NCBI RefSeq assembly: GCF_021462225.1
Contig: NC_061813.1
Coordinates: forward strand, 22,220,442-22,284,441
Length of the DNA: 64,000 nt
DNA from: Girardinichthys multiradiatus
Taxonomy: Eukaryota; Chordata; Actinopteri; Cyprinodontiformes; Goodeidae
Direction: 5' to 3'
The notes under the pieces are model-generated. The model ran no database searches. It was not told where the DNA came from and worked only from the letters and a program-made list of their open reading frames with translations. This document shows, in pieces, positions 44,414 through 55,956 of the stretch. Within the stretch, counting starts at the first letter, position 1; every line of letters begins with the position of its first letter. The translations under genes were made by a program, and so were the position numbers.

Positions 44414-45015
44414 CCTTTGCAAACCAGTCTTCAGAACCAGCTGAAATAACGTGCAGAACACCACAGGATGTTTTATAAGAGACTAAATGCTGCATAAAGA
44501 TTTAAATGCAAAGGAGATCACTGCAAACTTGAAATGCACTTCATTTATTTTAATATTAGAAACTAAACATCCATACAGGTGGTTTCTAATTTTATTGCAT
44601 TTAACATTGCATAACACTTCTGTAAAAAACTGGATGTCAAACAATAATAAAAAAAAAAAGAACTACTTTACACCTGAAGTTTCCAGCATAAAATGAATTT
44701 ATACAAAAATAGTTTAGGTTATGATGGCAACAAGGTAATATTTCTGTCTTAGGCGCCCTCTGGTGGTATGTGGTAAAAAACTGGGAGCAGCAAAGACCAA
44801 TAAATTTACCTGGCTATATTAAATGAATAATTTAACAGTGTACAAAGCCAATATGTAATAAAAAAAACCCCAAATAATATTGGATTTTTATACAAAAATG
44901 ACTAAAATATTCTTGGATGAACATCTTAAAAACAAAATAAACCTTTCGGTGGGTAATCTTATAAACAAACTGCTACATTATACAGGCTAACAGAGGTTGG
45001 AGGCTTCCTTTCTCT
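44414..45015. other. 3' ends of sbspon and terf1 (convergent)
   Basis: The two genes are transcribed towards each other and their stop codons are only about 600 bp apart. AATAAAAA-type signals occur for sbspon near 44645, and for terf1 on the minus strand near 44935. The word GCGCCCTCTGGTGGT (about 44752-44766) is a common repeat motif. Confidence 0.5.
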
Positions 45016-48000
45016 TTAGCCGACTTTGTCTGCCTTTAACAGAATTCTCCAGCGGTCTTTCAGCATGATCCCGGTGCGTCCTTCAAAGTCATAATCCAGT
45101 AAGATTTGAGACCAGTTCCCCTTTCCGTGACGTTTCACCCCATCTTCAAGGTATTTGTCCAACTCGGGAGTCCATTTCTACAACAGAACACCAAAACGTA
45201 GCATTTCTTAGCAAAAGGAATTAAACTCAAATACACAGGCTACTTAATTAGGAATAAATTAGACGAACAGAATGAGTTTTGTAATTTTGACTTACCTTTC
45301 GTGTTTTCCTTTTCTTGTGTTTTTCAGTGTTTTGTTGCTTGGAGGTTTGTAGAGTCTTCCTCGCTGTCAGTTGACACAACTCTGATGTTTAAAGATTTTT
45401 AGCTTTAGTCATGCTACATAAAAGTATGCTGGGAACAATTTGAGTGATGCCAGATAAAAACAGAAGAAAGTCCTACCATTTCTGGAGAGACGTCTGAGGG
45501 AAACGCAGGGCTTCTTCACCGTATCGAGTGTCCATATGTCAGTAATTGTAGTAGAGAGTAATTTGCGTTTTGTTCTGTTGAAATACAACAGATTTATTTT
45601 TTTAAACGAATAAAAAAAACCACACAAACTATAATTTTTCTTTCTTTGTGGAAAAGTGAAATTTGAGTGGACATAACACTGCTCTAAAATAGGTTTTCCT
45701 TTTAAACTTTAATCAAAACAATTATCGTTGGACCTTAAAATTAATCATACTGCTTGCAGATTTAAAGTTACTCTCATTCAACCAAGAAATTTGATTCTGT
45801 TTTGTACAGGTATCATTTTATCAAAATATAGCCTGTCACAAGTGTAAGTGTAATCATTTCTCTTACTTTTTATCCTTCTGTATTGTTTCATTGGACTCTT
45901 CTGAGAGCGTGCCGTCCTCTGACACCACAGGATTTAAATCCGGACCAGTTGGGGAAGATTGGACGAACCTCGTCGCTACCTGATTGAGACACAATTGACA
46001 TTTATGAAGAAAAAAACAACCCCCCCCCACACACACACAAGAAATACAGTAACCTTCTTGTTTTTAAACACTCTCCACGTTAATACAGCAATTTGCTGGG
46101 AGCGGATGCAATTATTATTAATATGTTTTGGTATACTCAGATCCAGTAGCCAAAAAAATAAAAAATTAAGCCCAAATCATCACCCATCCACCACTGTGCT
46201 TCACAGCTGGCATCAGCTTTTTGTTCTGATAAGCAGGGTTTGGGTTTCACCTGTTGGGATGCAGTGCATTATGGTCAGCAACTGCAGCTTTTAACTCATC
46301 CGTTGTTCCACAAGTTTTGAGTGATTTCTTCCACCACAATACAGCAAACTTAAGTCAAGCAGCGAAGGCCCTTCACATCTTACCTCTATGGCTCAGTGTC
46401 AACAAGCCCCAGAATACTTCAGATCAATAAAAAGTAAAACATACTTTGCTGATAATCAGCAAGAAAAGTCAGAGGCTCATCAGACTAACTAGCTGACTAC
46501 TTTTTGATATAGGAAATGCATTAAATCTAAAACGCGAAGGAGGGTGCACATACTTTTCACCTAAACTGTTTCTGTGGTAATGAACTATGTCCCAAATTTG
46601 ATTTGGTTGTGCTCCATTCAAAAAGGTAGAACCTCTACATTATATTTAAATTGCTTTTTTATTTGGCATAAAAATAAAAACATTGTTTTGATGGGTTCGA
46701 CAACCACCATGAGAAAAAATAAAATCATCTCACAGCATGAAACTGCCATAACATGGGTGCCAATAAATATTACTGTTAATAAACAGTGAGCAAACCCAAT
46801 AATGCCTGACATGACCATACATAATAATTTGATGACAATAATATAAATACAAACTATCATAAAAAACAACAGTGGAAATGGTTGTTCTTCATTGGATGTG
46901 TTTGCCAATTACAACTTGAGATCAAAACAGGCAATAAAAACAATCTCATGCCCTTTTGGGTAAATCGACACACCTCGTCTATTAAAATTAATTTTAAACA
47001 TGCAACGCAGGAAAAATGCTTCCCTGCTATCAAGATAAGGCACGTTCTTTGCTCTTCTGGAATATTGTTTCCTTCACTCCAGTGAACAAGAACTGATTGA
47101 AATGAAATCTAAATCTTGATAAAGCTGTTTGTTTTTTCCAGAGTTGCAAATTCCTACCATCCCAGTTCAAATCAGTTTCATCCTTTAAACACGTTTATTA
47201 TTGACCTGTTTCCTGTTTCTGGTTATTTTTCCACATAAACATCAGAATTATTGAAAATTTGAAGATACTGTTCACACATGTACTTCACACTGGAAGAGTT
47301 TCCTCTTGGGATTTGGGAGGAAGAGCAGAGGACTGTCCGTCTACACCACATAAGACATACAAAGCATTTAACTTCATGAACATCTCACCTTGAGGAGGAA
47401 GTCAGATGGATTCTTCTCCAAGTAGTTATCCAAGAAGGAGTATATTTTCTCCAGCAGGCGGTTGAAGCTGAAGCTCATGAGGAATGGGTGATACGTTTCC
47501 ATCTTTGTTACAATAGTTCTGAGCTTAACTCCCAAGTTCTGTTTAAACAAACAAACAAAAAAAACACAAGTTAGGATACAGAATGAAAAAGATAAGCAAC
47601 CTGGTCTTTGAAGTCCACAGAAGTGGACATACAGACCCGAGGGAATTGGTGTCTGTTTTCAAACGACTTGAGGACTGAAGAGGCAGAGGACCTCTGACCT
47701 TTATCCAGGCAGACGGCTACAGCCTAAAAACAAGGCAAAGGCTATCCCTTACTCAAAAAAGAAGAAACTTTATCTACTCAAAGTCCTGTTTGGTTCTACA
47801 ATATTTTGATGTTAGCTGGAAGTAAAACGTGAAAGGATGGAAAACTTACCTGGACAAACAGGAGAACTGTGATATTTTCAAATAAACTTTCATCTTCCAC
47901 AGCGTGTTCCAGGCTTGACCAAACTGTGGCAGCAGACATCAGAGGCATTACAGACTCATCTTCCTCAAACAGGACGTCTGGGCAAAGGGTGGAGGGACAC

Positions 48001-49437
48001 ATTCATAAGAGCAGAAACCAAAACTTCAATAAAAACCAAACGTTTTGACTGAAATAATTTTGATCTGATGAATATTTTGTAAAATTAAACCTGAAGTATT
48101 TACCCACAAAATATTTTTCATGGACAAGTAACAAACCCTAACAACATTCGCTGAGTGAGTAATGTACTGCTGAATAGGTCAAAATCTGCTTTATCACTGC
48201 CAACTTTGCACAGAAATGAATGTAAACATAGAAAAAAAGTTCAGCATTAGTTTGGAGCAACTCACCCAGCTGTTTTCCATGCATTACTCTTGCTAGAAAG
48301 GCACATATCAAGGATTTTTCGGTATGAGCAGCCGCTTTAAGAGATTTACACTGAGAAAGAGCTGAGGAAGAGCAAACACACAGTTAGTTGCCGGATTTAT
48401 AGAACCATTTGTAAGGTTCTCCAACATGTAGGCACACAAAAAACATTTCACATGAGTATTCACAACTACAAAGAAAATTAGACGGGCTTAACAAGCAATA
48501 TAAGGCATGACTTTCCCCCCAAATAAACCCAACAAGACTTTTCATTCTTCACTCATTGCTATCAATCGATCCCCAAGAGATTTGGCCCTTTTTAAAAAAT
48601 CCAGTTGGACCAAAAGCCAACTTATTTCATAGTTCAGCACCAATATATGGGATGTTCGTAAAAATATTTCCTCTTTTTAATTGTTAATGTCATGATCCAT
48701 GTCATTGTACATTTCCTAGATTTCCTATTTTTATTTTAGGAGACAGAAGTCCGGTACGTTATTTTTATATAAAATGTTTACAGTTGCTGGGCAACTAACG
48801 ATATGCATGAAAGAAAAGAAAAAAACGGTCATAATAAATAAGGCTTAATATTTTTTAGAATTATTAACAATAATTTTTACAACTTCATTTTAGGAACTAT
48901 TTTTTTTAGATGAATGCAGCTACTCGAGCCAGTTTGAGAGAAGCACAATTTCATATAGATGCAATTTGGTACATTTAATGATTTAAATAGCTCCTTAGTC
49001 GGAAAAAAACATACATAAATATAAATGATTTCACATAAATCTCATTCCGTTCATGCATCGTACAAACAGTACTGATAATACTACGTAGTTTCACCAGCGT
49101 GATGATGGTCGATTAAAAAATGTCGGAAATTGTTTTAAAAGTTGTGTAGAAGTTTTGGTAGCTGCTTTAAAATCTTCACACGTGGAACAAACAGAGCACA
49201 ATGACGTAGTTAACCACTTCCCGCGGGATCATTAGTCATTTTGTTGAATTACTCACCCTGAAAAACTGACAGAGTTTCGTTAAACTCATCAAAGTTTCCT
49301 TCTTTGAAGCTTCGACATAAGCTCACAAACACGAAGTCCAGCATCCATCCTGAGGCGGCGGCGGTGACATGCGCAAAGTTGACATTTTCATCTGTACCGG
49401 ACGGATCTGAGGCCAGTTCTTTATTTGCACAGTCCAT
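45016..49437 (-). CDS. terf1: terf1, telomeric repeat-binding factor 1 (TRF1)
   Basis: Shelterin subunit binding double-stranded TTAGGG repeats as a dimer. Coding exons on the minus strand, in order: 49257-49437, 48266-48361, 47850-47977, 47601-47723, 47389-47538, 45867-45979, 45477-45574, 45296-45381, 45016-45177. All join in phase to 378 residues (human 439). The TRFH dimerisation domain starts about residue 30 (GWMLDFVFVSLCRSF), continues through ICAFLARVMHGKQLD and VAVCLDKG, and ends about residue 245. A basic hinge (about 263-325) contains KHKKRKTRK. The C-terminal Myb domain (326-378) has KWTPELDKYL, GNWSQIL and the telobox MLKDRWR (363-369). Only about 29 residues precede TRFH, and the human acidic region and RGCADG tankyrase-binding motif are absent from them. 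An alternative upstream exon cannot be excluded. Confidence 0.96.
46030..46575 (-). mobile_element. Decayed Tc1-like fragment in a terf1 intron
   Basis: Antisense transposase text such as CATCACCCATCCACCACTGT and CACAGCTGGCATCAGC, ending near TGCACATACTTTTCACC, a typical terminal phrase of these elements. A short C run and CA repeat (46019-46038) lies at the left. Confidence 0.6.
48362..49256 (-). other. terf1: terf1 intron 1
   Basis: AT-rich intron between the first two coding exons. No element or additional exon is recognised. Confidence 0.6.
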
Positions 49438-50129
49438 TGTTTTCTTGATTGTTCACCTCCGTAAACGGATTCCTCGCGCTTATTCCTATTTTTTTTTACT
49501 TTTCTTCTTCTTTCGGGATTTTTTGGCGGTTGGGAAAATCATACGCTGCACAGTATCGCCACCTACTGGTATAGAGTGTATTTTGTACATGATCATTTAC
49601 TATTAATTTTTGTTTTCCTGGAAAACCTTATTAGAATTTGAATAATTTACTTGTTGATTCTTTTGGCAGTATATTTATTACAATTAATGTTTATTTAATA
49701 TTTGTTTACATTTTTCCGTCAGTGACTAGTGTATTGCTGAGTCCAGTGTGTCCAAATCTTACCCTTGTTACTAATTTCTCTTTTCTTCTGTTTTCCTTCC
49801 TCATTTCTCCCACCTCCGCTTGAATCTAATACCATCTTCCTTTGTTTTCTTTATTCCATTCTTTCTGCCACTTTTCCTTCATCCAGTATCTTTACAAGGT
49901 CGTTTGTTTTTGCACAAGAACATGTGCCTCTCTGGGAAACAGAACCCCTCTAATGGTTGGACATTCCCATGGTGTTTACATTTGTGTATAATTGTTTGAC
50001 CAGATTGACATGGCATCCTCAGGTATCTAAAAATTACACCCAAGGATAAAGCAGAATTATGGAGGTCCAAAATTCTCTTCCTGATATGTTGACTGATCTG
50101 TTAAGATTTTCCCATGTCACAAAAGAAAT
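49438..50129. other. terf1 upstream region
   Basis: Immediately upstream of the terf1 start lies its 5' UTR and promoter, without an evident TATA box. CGCCACCTACTGGT (about 49556-49570) is a common fish repeat word. The rest is T- and C-rich. Confidence 0.4.
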
Positions 50130-50490
50130 CAGTTTGCTTGAGGTGTTGCCTGAAAACACTTCAACAGGTATGCCTTCATTTTACTCAGATGTTATGAATT
50201 AATCTATCAGAAGCTTCCAAAGTCATGACATCATCATCTCGGCTTTAACAAATTATCTTAAGGTCTAATTAACCAAATTAAATTTCCATACACTAATCTT
50301 AGTGTATGCAACTTTTGAATTTTAAGAAAGCAACAAAAAAACATCCTGTCCCCTTACTCTGGCAAAGCAAACAGAAATAGCTGTAGTAATCCTAGCTGAC
50401 CTACAACAGGAAACGTTTATTCTGATTTAATGTCAGACAGTGAGAAAAAAAGGTCATGTGTCTTCTTATACAGTGCATGTAAATATCTGG
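50130..50490 (+). mobile_element. 3' end fragment of a Tc1-like element
   Basis: AGAAGCTTCCAAAGTCATGA, then CTTAGTGTATGCAACTTTTGA, is the usual flank downstream of the transposase in fish Tc1 copies. Its continuation (GTCAGACAGTGAGAAAAAAAGG, ATGTAAATATCTGG) recurs at about 22631-22691. Confidence 0.65.
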
Positions 50491-51524
50491 TATCTGCATA
50501 ATGATGCAACAATCCCCAAGTGTGCAAACACCTGCTTATATACAGAAAAGCAGACACGGATGCATACGTTATATACACATTTATTTGTTATTCTGCATAA
50601 TGCTAGTAGATGTAATGGGGAACAATGCTCTACAGAAATGTTGACAAACATGTACCATAACAAACTGTTTTATGGTCACATAATTGCTCGGACTACAACA
50701 TGCATACAAAGATGTCACTTTGTACAGAAACAGTCTGTAGCTCAGAATATGTCTAATGATAATGTCATCTCAAAGCTGTATGGAGAAAAAAAGGAAATAA
50801 AAAAAATAAATGTAAGAGGCAATACAGTTCAATATAGAGATAAATAAGAACAAACAATGCAACTTTGTCCATTTTGGGGAGAATGGATTGGTAAGCACAA
50901 ATGAGCGACACAGACAATAAACATTCTCTCAGAGAAAATAAAGACATTATTTCCACTCTGCACAGCATCACAGAACAATGTGCTGTTATGAGATGGTAAG
51001 ACAGAGCATGGTATTTTTGCTGTCAGCCTGCAGAATTCCTTTCCATACAAATTGTATCCACTCTGTTTCTTCAACTTTGTCATTATGAAGGATTATTCGG
51101 GGCTAACACAGACACATGATTACCAGAAACAAGCGATGAAGGGAAAACTGAGGGCTTCAACAAGAGCTTCAATCATCAAACCTTTATTCATAAAAGAAAA
51201 AAAAAGAAACAACCTTGACCCTGGATTTAACATTGGAGGGAACCAAAAACATCCAAGTTTCCAAAGAGGCATCGTCATTTCACAAAGATGACTCCATGAG
51301 GTCACGTGAATCTCTGAATACTGAGTTTGATTATGCTACGTTGGGCATACAGGTTGTACATAGAAAAAAGATGGACTTCCGATTTATCGCCGATGCAATG
51401 CAAAACATTTAACAGGACAGTTTTGCTTCTCCACACGGCTTTCCTTTAATCCAGTGTTTGCCTTTGCTGAGTAACACCGGGTGGCTAAAGTCTGTAAAGC
51501 TGTGGAGACTGGAGCACTAGACAA
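50491..51524. other. Intergenic stretch
   Basis: No gene is recognised. The 135-codon frame at 50440-50847 begins inside the preceding transposon fragment and shows no domain. Confidence 0.4.
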
Positions 51525-52590
51525 TGTACAATGCACTGCAATAGTATTCAAACCCCTTGTAATTTTTTTATATTTTGGCACATTACAACCACAAACTGAA
51601 ATGTTTTATATAAAGATCTTATGTAATAGAGCAACACAAAGTGTGACATATTAGTGAAGTGGAAAGAAAAGCATGAACAAAACAAAATAAAAATGTGGAT
51701 CTCTGCAGCTCCTCTAGAGTCTCCTTGCCAGACAGTGTCCTGGTAGGTTTGCAGTTGTCCCATACCCTTTCTATTTTAAGATATTGGATCGAGTGGTGCT
51801 TAATGAGATCTTCAGAGCTTTGGGATATTGCTTTATTATCTAACTCTGGTCTAAACCTCTCGACATCTTAATCTTAATCCCTGACCTGTCAGCTTTGTTA
51901 TTTGGTCTTCATAATGCTGTTTGTTTGCTAATGTTCTCTAACAAACCTCCAAGGTCTTCATAGAACAGCTGGACTTATACTGAGATTAATTTACGTACAG
52001 GTAGACTGTATTTAATAATTAAATGACTTTTGGAGCCAGTTTGCTGAACATTATTTAGAGGTATCAGAGTAAATTACTTCTAACAGTTTATATAATTTCT
52101 TTTTGTAAAACATTTTAAAAACCAAGCATGGTGGCACAGTTGGTAGCACCATTGCCTTGCTGCAAGATGGTCCTGGGTTCGACTCCTGGCCGGAGGTCTT
52201 TCTGCATGGAGTTTGGATGTTCTCCCCGCGCATGCGTGGGTTCTTACCGGGTACTCCAGCTTCCTCTCATAGTCCAACAACATGACTATCATGTTAACTG
52301 TTGTCTCTGAAATTGCCCTTAGGTGTGAATAAGTTTGTGCATGGTTGTTTGTCCTGTATGTCTGTATGTTTGTGTGTTGCCCCACGATGTGTTGTTGGCG
52401 CTCTGTCCAGGGTGTACCCTGCCTCTCGCCCATAGACTGCTGGAGATAGGCAACAGCTCCTCTGTGACCCACTATGGAATAAGCAGTATAGAAGATGAAT
52501 GAATGAAATACGTGGAAATTAGTGGCTGTAACGTGACAAAATGCTGAAATTGTTCAAAAGATATGAACACTTTCGCAAGACAATGCAGTC
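51525..52590. mobile_element. Tc1-derived element interrupted by a SINE
   Basis: The left end ACTGCAATAGTATTCAAACCC is approximately inverted at the right end (TATGAACACTTTCGCAAGACAATGCAG). The interior has TTTGGCACATTACAACCACA, shared with 34265 and 62940. A tRNA-derived SINE (52120-52502) sits inside, so it inserted later. Confidence 0.6.
52120..52502 (+). repeat. Long tRNA-derived SINE
   Basis: The head has GGTGGCACAGTTGGTAGCACC (A box) and GGTTCGACTCC (B box). The core reads TTTCTGCATGGAGTTTGGAT then GTTCTCCCCGCGCATGCGTG, and the tail CCAGGGTGTACCCTGCCTCT then ATAGACTGCTGGAGATAGGC, ending in GAATGAATGAA. This core and tail are well known from fish SINEs. Confidence 0.88.
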
Positions 52591-55500
52591 AGACGGATGG
52601 ATCAGCTATGGACTCTCCCATTGTCACTCCTTTGCTCATCACTGAAGACTAATGGAGGTGAATACTGAATGTGCTGCACACATTTATCCATGAGGAGGGA
52701 TATATGTTGTCGCTCCATTATAAAGGAGCCAGGACATCGACAAGAGTTTGACAACAGCTTTGAAAAAGTACAGAAATAGAGAGTTTGACATTAGTTGTTA
52801 AAAAGAAAAGAAAAAAAATAACAACATAAAGAACAAACCATTTATCCAATGAGAACATCAGAGATTTATAGAAAACCTGAGAACTCAATAACATTACTTG
52901 TATTTGTTACATAAAGACCTGATTTCTCCTATAAAATTAGAATTTTCTGTACAGTGCTATATGAACAAAGCAAAATGACTTGCTGCCTTCTCATAAACAG
53001 CGTTGTTATGAAAATACGGGCATACTTTCAACCACCGTATGGCAGGAAATTGTGGTCGTGCTCCGTTTTTTTGGTTTAGAAAAATAAGAATCATTCTTAA
53101 TTCACAAAAAACACAAAATACTGCTTGCGGCCACTGAAATTAGGTCAGGTTAATATTAATTAACAGCTATATAAAAGGCCCTGGTGGTCAATTTTTGATC
53201 GATTTACCCACAAATATTCAAATTTGAGGTGCATTGATACCTGGCATTAACATGCTTGTGACAGCATTTTATCTATATAATATGAAATCAAACCTTTAAT
53301 TCCTATTTGCATTGTTTTGAGAGATTCTGGTATTTGCAACATTGTTTCACCCCCATATTAAAGATATAACATTTGAAAAATACAAGTCATTTCTGCCTGT
53401 ACACTTACAAATTCCCATTGGCAGAAAATAAAGTGCCACAATTCTTGGCCTGCATAGATTGCAGTATGCGGTATTGCACATTCCACAACTTTCTGTGAAA
53501 AAACAAACAAAGACATGGTGATAGTAAATAAAATTAAAAACAACATTAAACAACTCACCCATGTCCTTTGTTTTCATTGCAGTTCAGATTTGTGCGGCTC
53601 AAACTCACTCATACAGACATGCCGAGACAATGTATACAATTCCAGCAAACAAAATAAAATAAAAAAATTCGCAATTGTTGAAGGCAACATACCACATATA
53701 TTTTCAGTCAGTGTAAAACAATCGCATGAAGAAGACGAGAGACAAAATGAGAAAACAACCTCCTTTGGGTTCATGTCGGACTGAATAACACACAATAAAT
53801 AACACCACAAATAAATAATATGAGAAAAAATGGCATAAACTGACCAGCTAAATTGGGTAAAGTTTCAGGAGACGTTAGGATGCAGGGGAGGTAAGACAAT
53901 GAACTCAATGCAGGCAAACCAACCATAAGCAACAAATACAACTCTGGTTATAAGATGTTTTAATAGATAGTATGATGCAGCTGAGATAGATAAAAGCCTG
54001 TAACTGTGTTTCATTTGGTCCATTAGTATTAGGTGGAATACTGTCATTTTATGTTATAGTTAATATCCTATAAATTGGCATAATATTTAGTAATGCAAAG
54101 CTTAGAATTATGTGTCAATTTTCCAATCTCTGGTTTTTTACCTGTCCATACCAATTTTAGCTGATTGTGATTTCTCAATAAGAACAATATTATTAAATAT
54201 CAGAAGAACATTTATAATATTATTTATCAAGCCTTCCTGACGTGGTCGGCCTTTTTTTTTAAAAACTGAGAAGCAGAGGCGACGACACAGTGCAATGTGA
54301 GAGAGCAGTTGCAATAAAGTGGGGTTTTATTATTATTTTAACACAAAGCCAAGAAGATTACATAGATGGTATTTTAAGCTGCTTTTAGATTCCTGTTAGC
54401 AACCACCGCAGTTAGCATAGCTAGCATTTATAAAATAGCATTCTCTGTGTGTATTCCCTGGATAATGAAGATTCTTACTGGAGCTCTAGCCGTTTTAAAC
54501 GGCTGCCAACATTTCTAAATCTAAGATGTTCCATGACAGACAAGAGACTGAAAGCTCAAAATAAGAAAACAGAGCATATTTGCTGTACTCTGTTCAATCT
54601 TTCTGTTTGCTGAAGTCTGGCTCTCTCTCACTCTATTTTACCCTAAATGAGCTACAGACATGTCTAGACATAAATAGACAATACAGTTTCCTTTTAGCCT
54701 CCTTCATCTCTGTGCTTCCTTTGACTTTACCTTTCTGCTACTGAAAACAGCTAACTTTGAGTATTTTTCAGTCCCAGCTTCAACACCAAAATAGGTGTCA
54801 GTGTTTGCAACATTACCCGGTAGCACTAAGTTCAAGGTATACACTAATCAAAAAAGATTTTAGAGTTGAAAAATCGTCTAATTTCAGTCAACAGCCAATT
54901 TCTTGGTGCATCTCTATTAATAATTAAGCATTTACCTCTACTATTGACATTTTGCCTAATTAGCCTTTAAAGAACTTTTGCCATTTTTTTTTTCTGAAGC
55001 CAGTCTAAATCTACAAAAGTGATATTTTATTTATTTTTGTAGATGTATATAATCTGTTGTCAGAGAGTACATACAATTCTTAGCAGTGATTTTGGTAGAA
55101 TCTGAAGCCGGGCCCTAAATGGTGAAACTGTATGAAAAATATCTGCTATAGCTCCTGTTTTTTACTGACTATATACATATTTGGCATCTGCAGTATAGCT
55201 GTTATGTGCTTTAGAGGAAAAGAGGTGTTTTAATGCAGAGACTGTATATCTGGATGCTGACAAACCAAACATTGAAAAGGTGCTATGAAAACCCAAAGCA
55301 ATAATGTCAGTATTACAGGTTGAAACATTGTTTAGCACAACAGAAAATAAAAATAAAAAACATAACAGGGTTCATCATAGGAACACTTTGCATTTCCACA
55401 TCAGGTAATGATATGTTTTTTTTGTTTTTTTAATATAGATCGCTACGATGCCAACGCCCTCCTTCATGGCTGTTGATTCATTCCCCCATCATTCTTTTTC

Positions 55501-55956
55501 ACATTACAAAGGTTTGTACCTTGGGCCTTCCTTTGACATCCTGTGCATTGTCATTGCCTTGCATGTCATTGTATTTACAGTGGAGCGCTTTCAGCAAACT
55601 AAGCACCATAAAATATTTGTCTTTTTTTTTTAAATGCATGCTTTGTACAGATTAGCTTGTCTGTGCATTCCCCTTGCAAGAAAAAGTCATTTTCTATGGT
55701 AGGAGAACTTGTGTCTGCATGATTTGATGAATTCCCCTTATCTGCAGAGCTTTTTCTCTTTGGGCCCACGGTTTGCTCCAGCATCATTCTCAAAACGTCA
55801 TAAAGCACCGCAGTTTCTGATTCAGCAATACACAACAACACAAGTAAAAGAGAACCTGTCATGCCATGCAAGGATATCTTTCAGTTATACTGCATCCAGA
55901 CTTTTCCTGCTGCTCTCCCACATGCCAGGGCTGAGGTTGTTATAGGTCTAGCTTCC
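52591..55956. other. kcnb2 downstream region, possibly long 3' UTR
   Basis: No gene or clear element. Kv2 mRNAs can have long 3' UTRs, so part of this may be transcribed with kcnb2 on the minus strand. TTTATT words (inverse AATAAA) are frequent and do not define one end. Confidence 0.35.
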
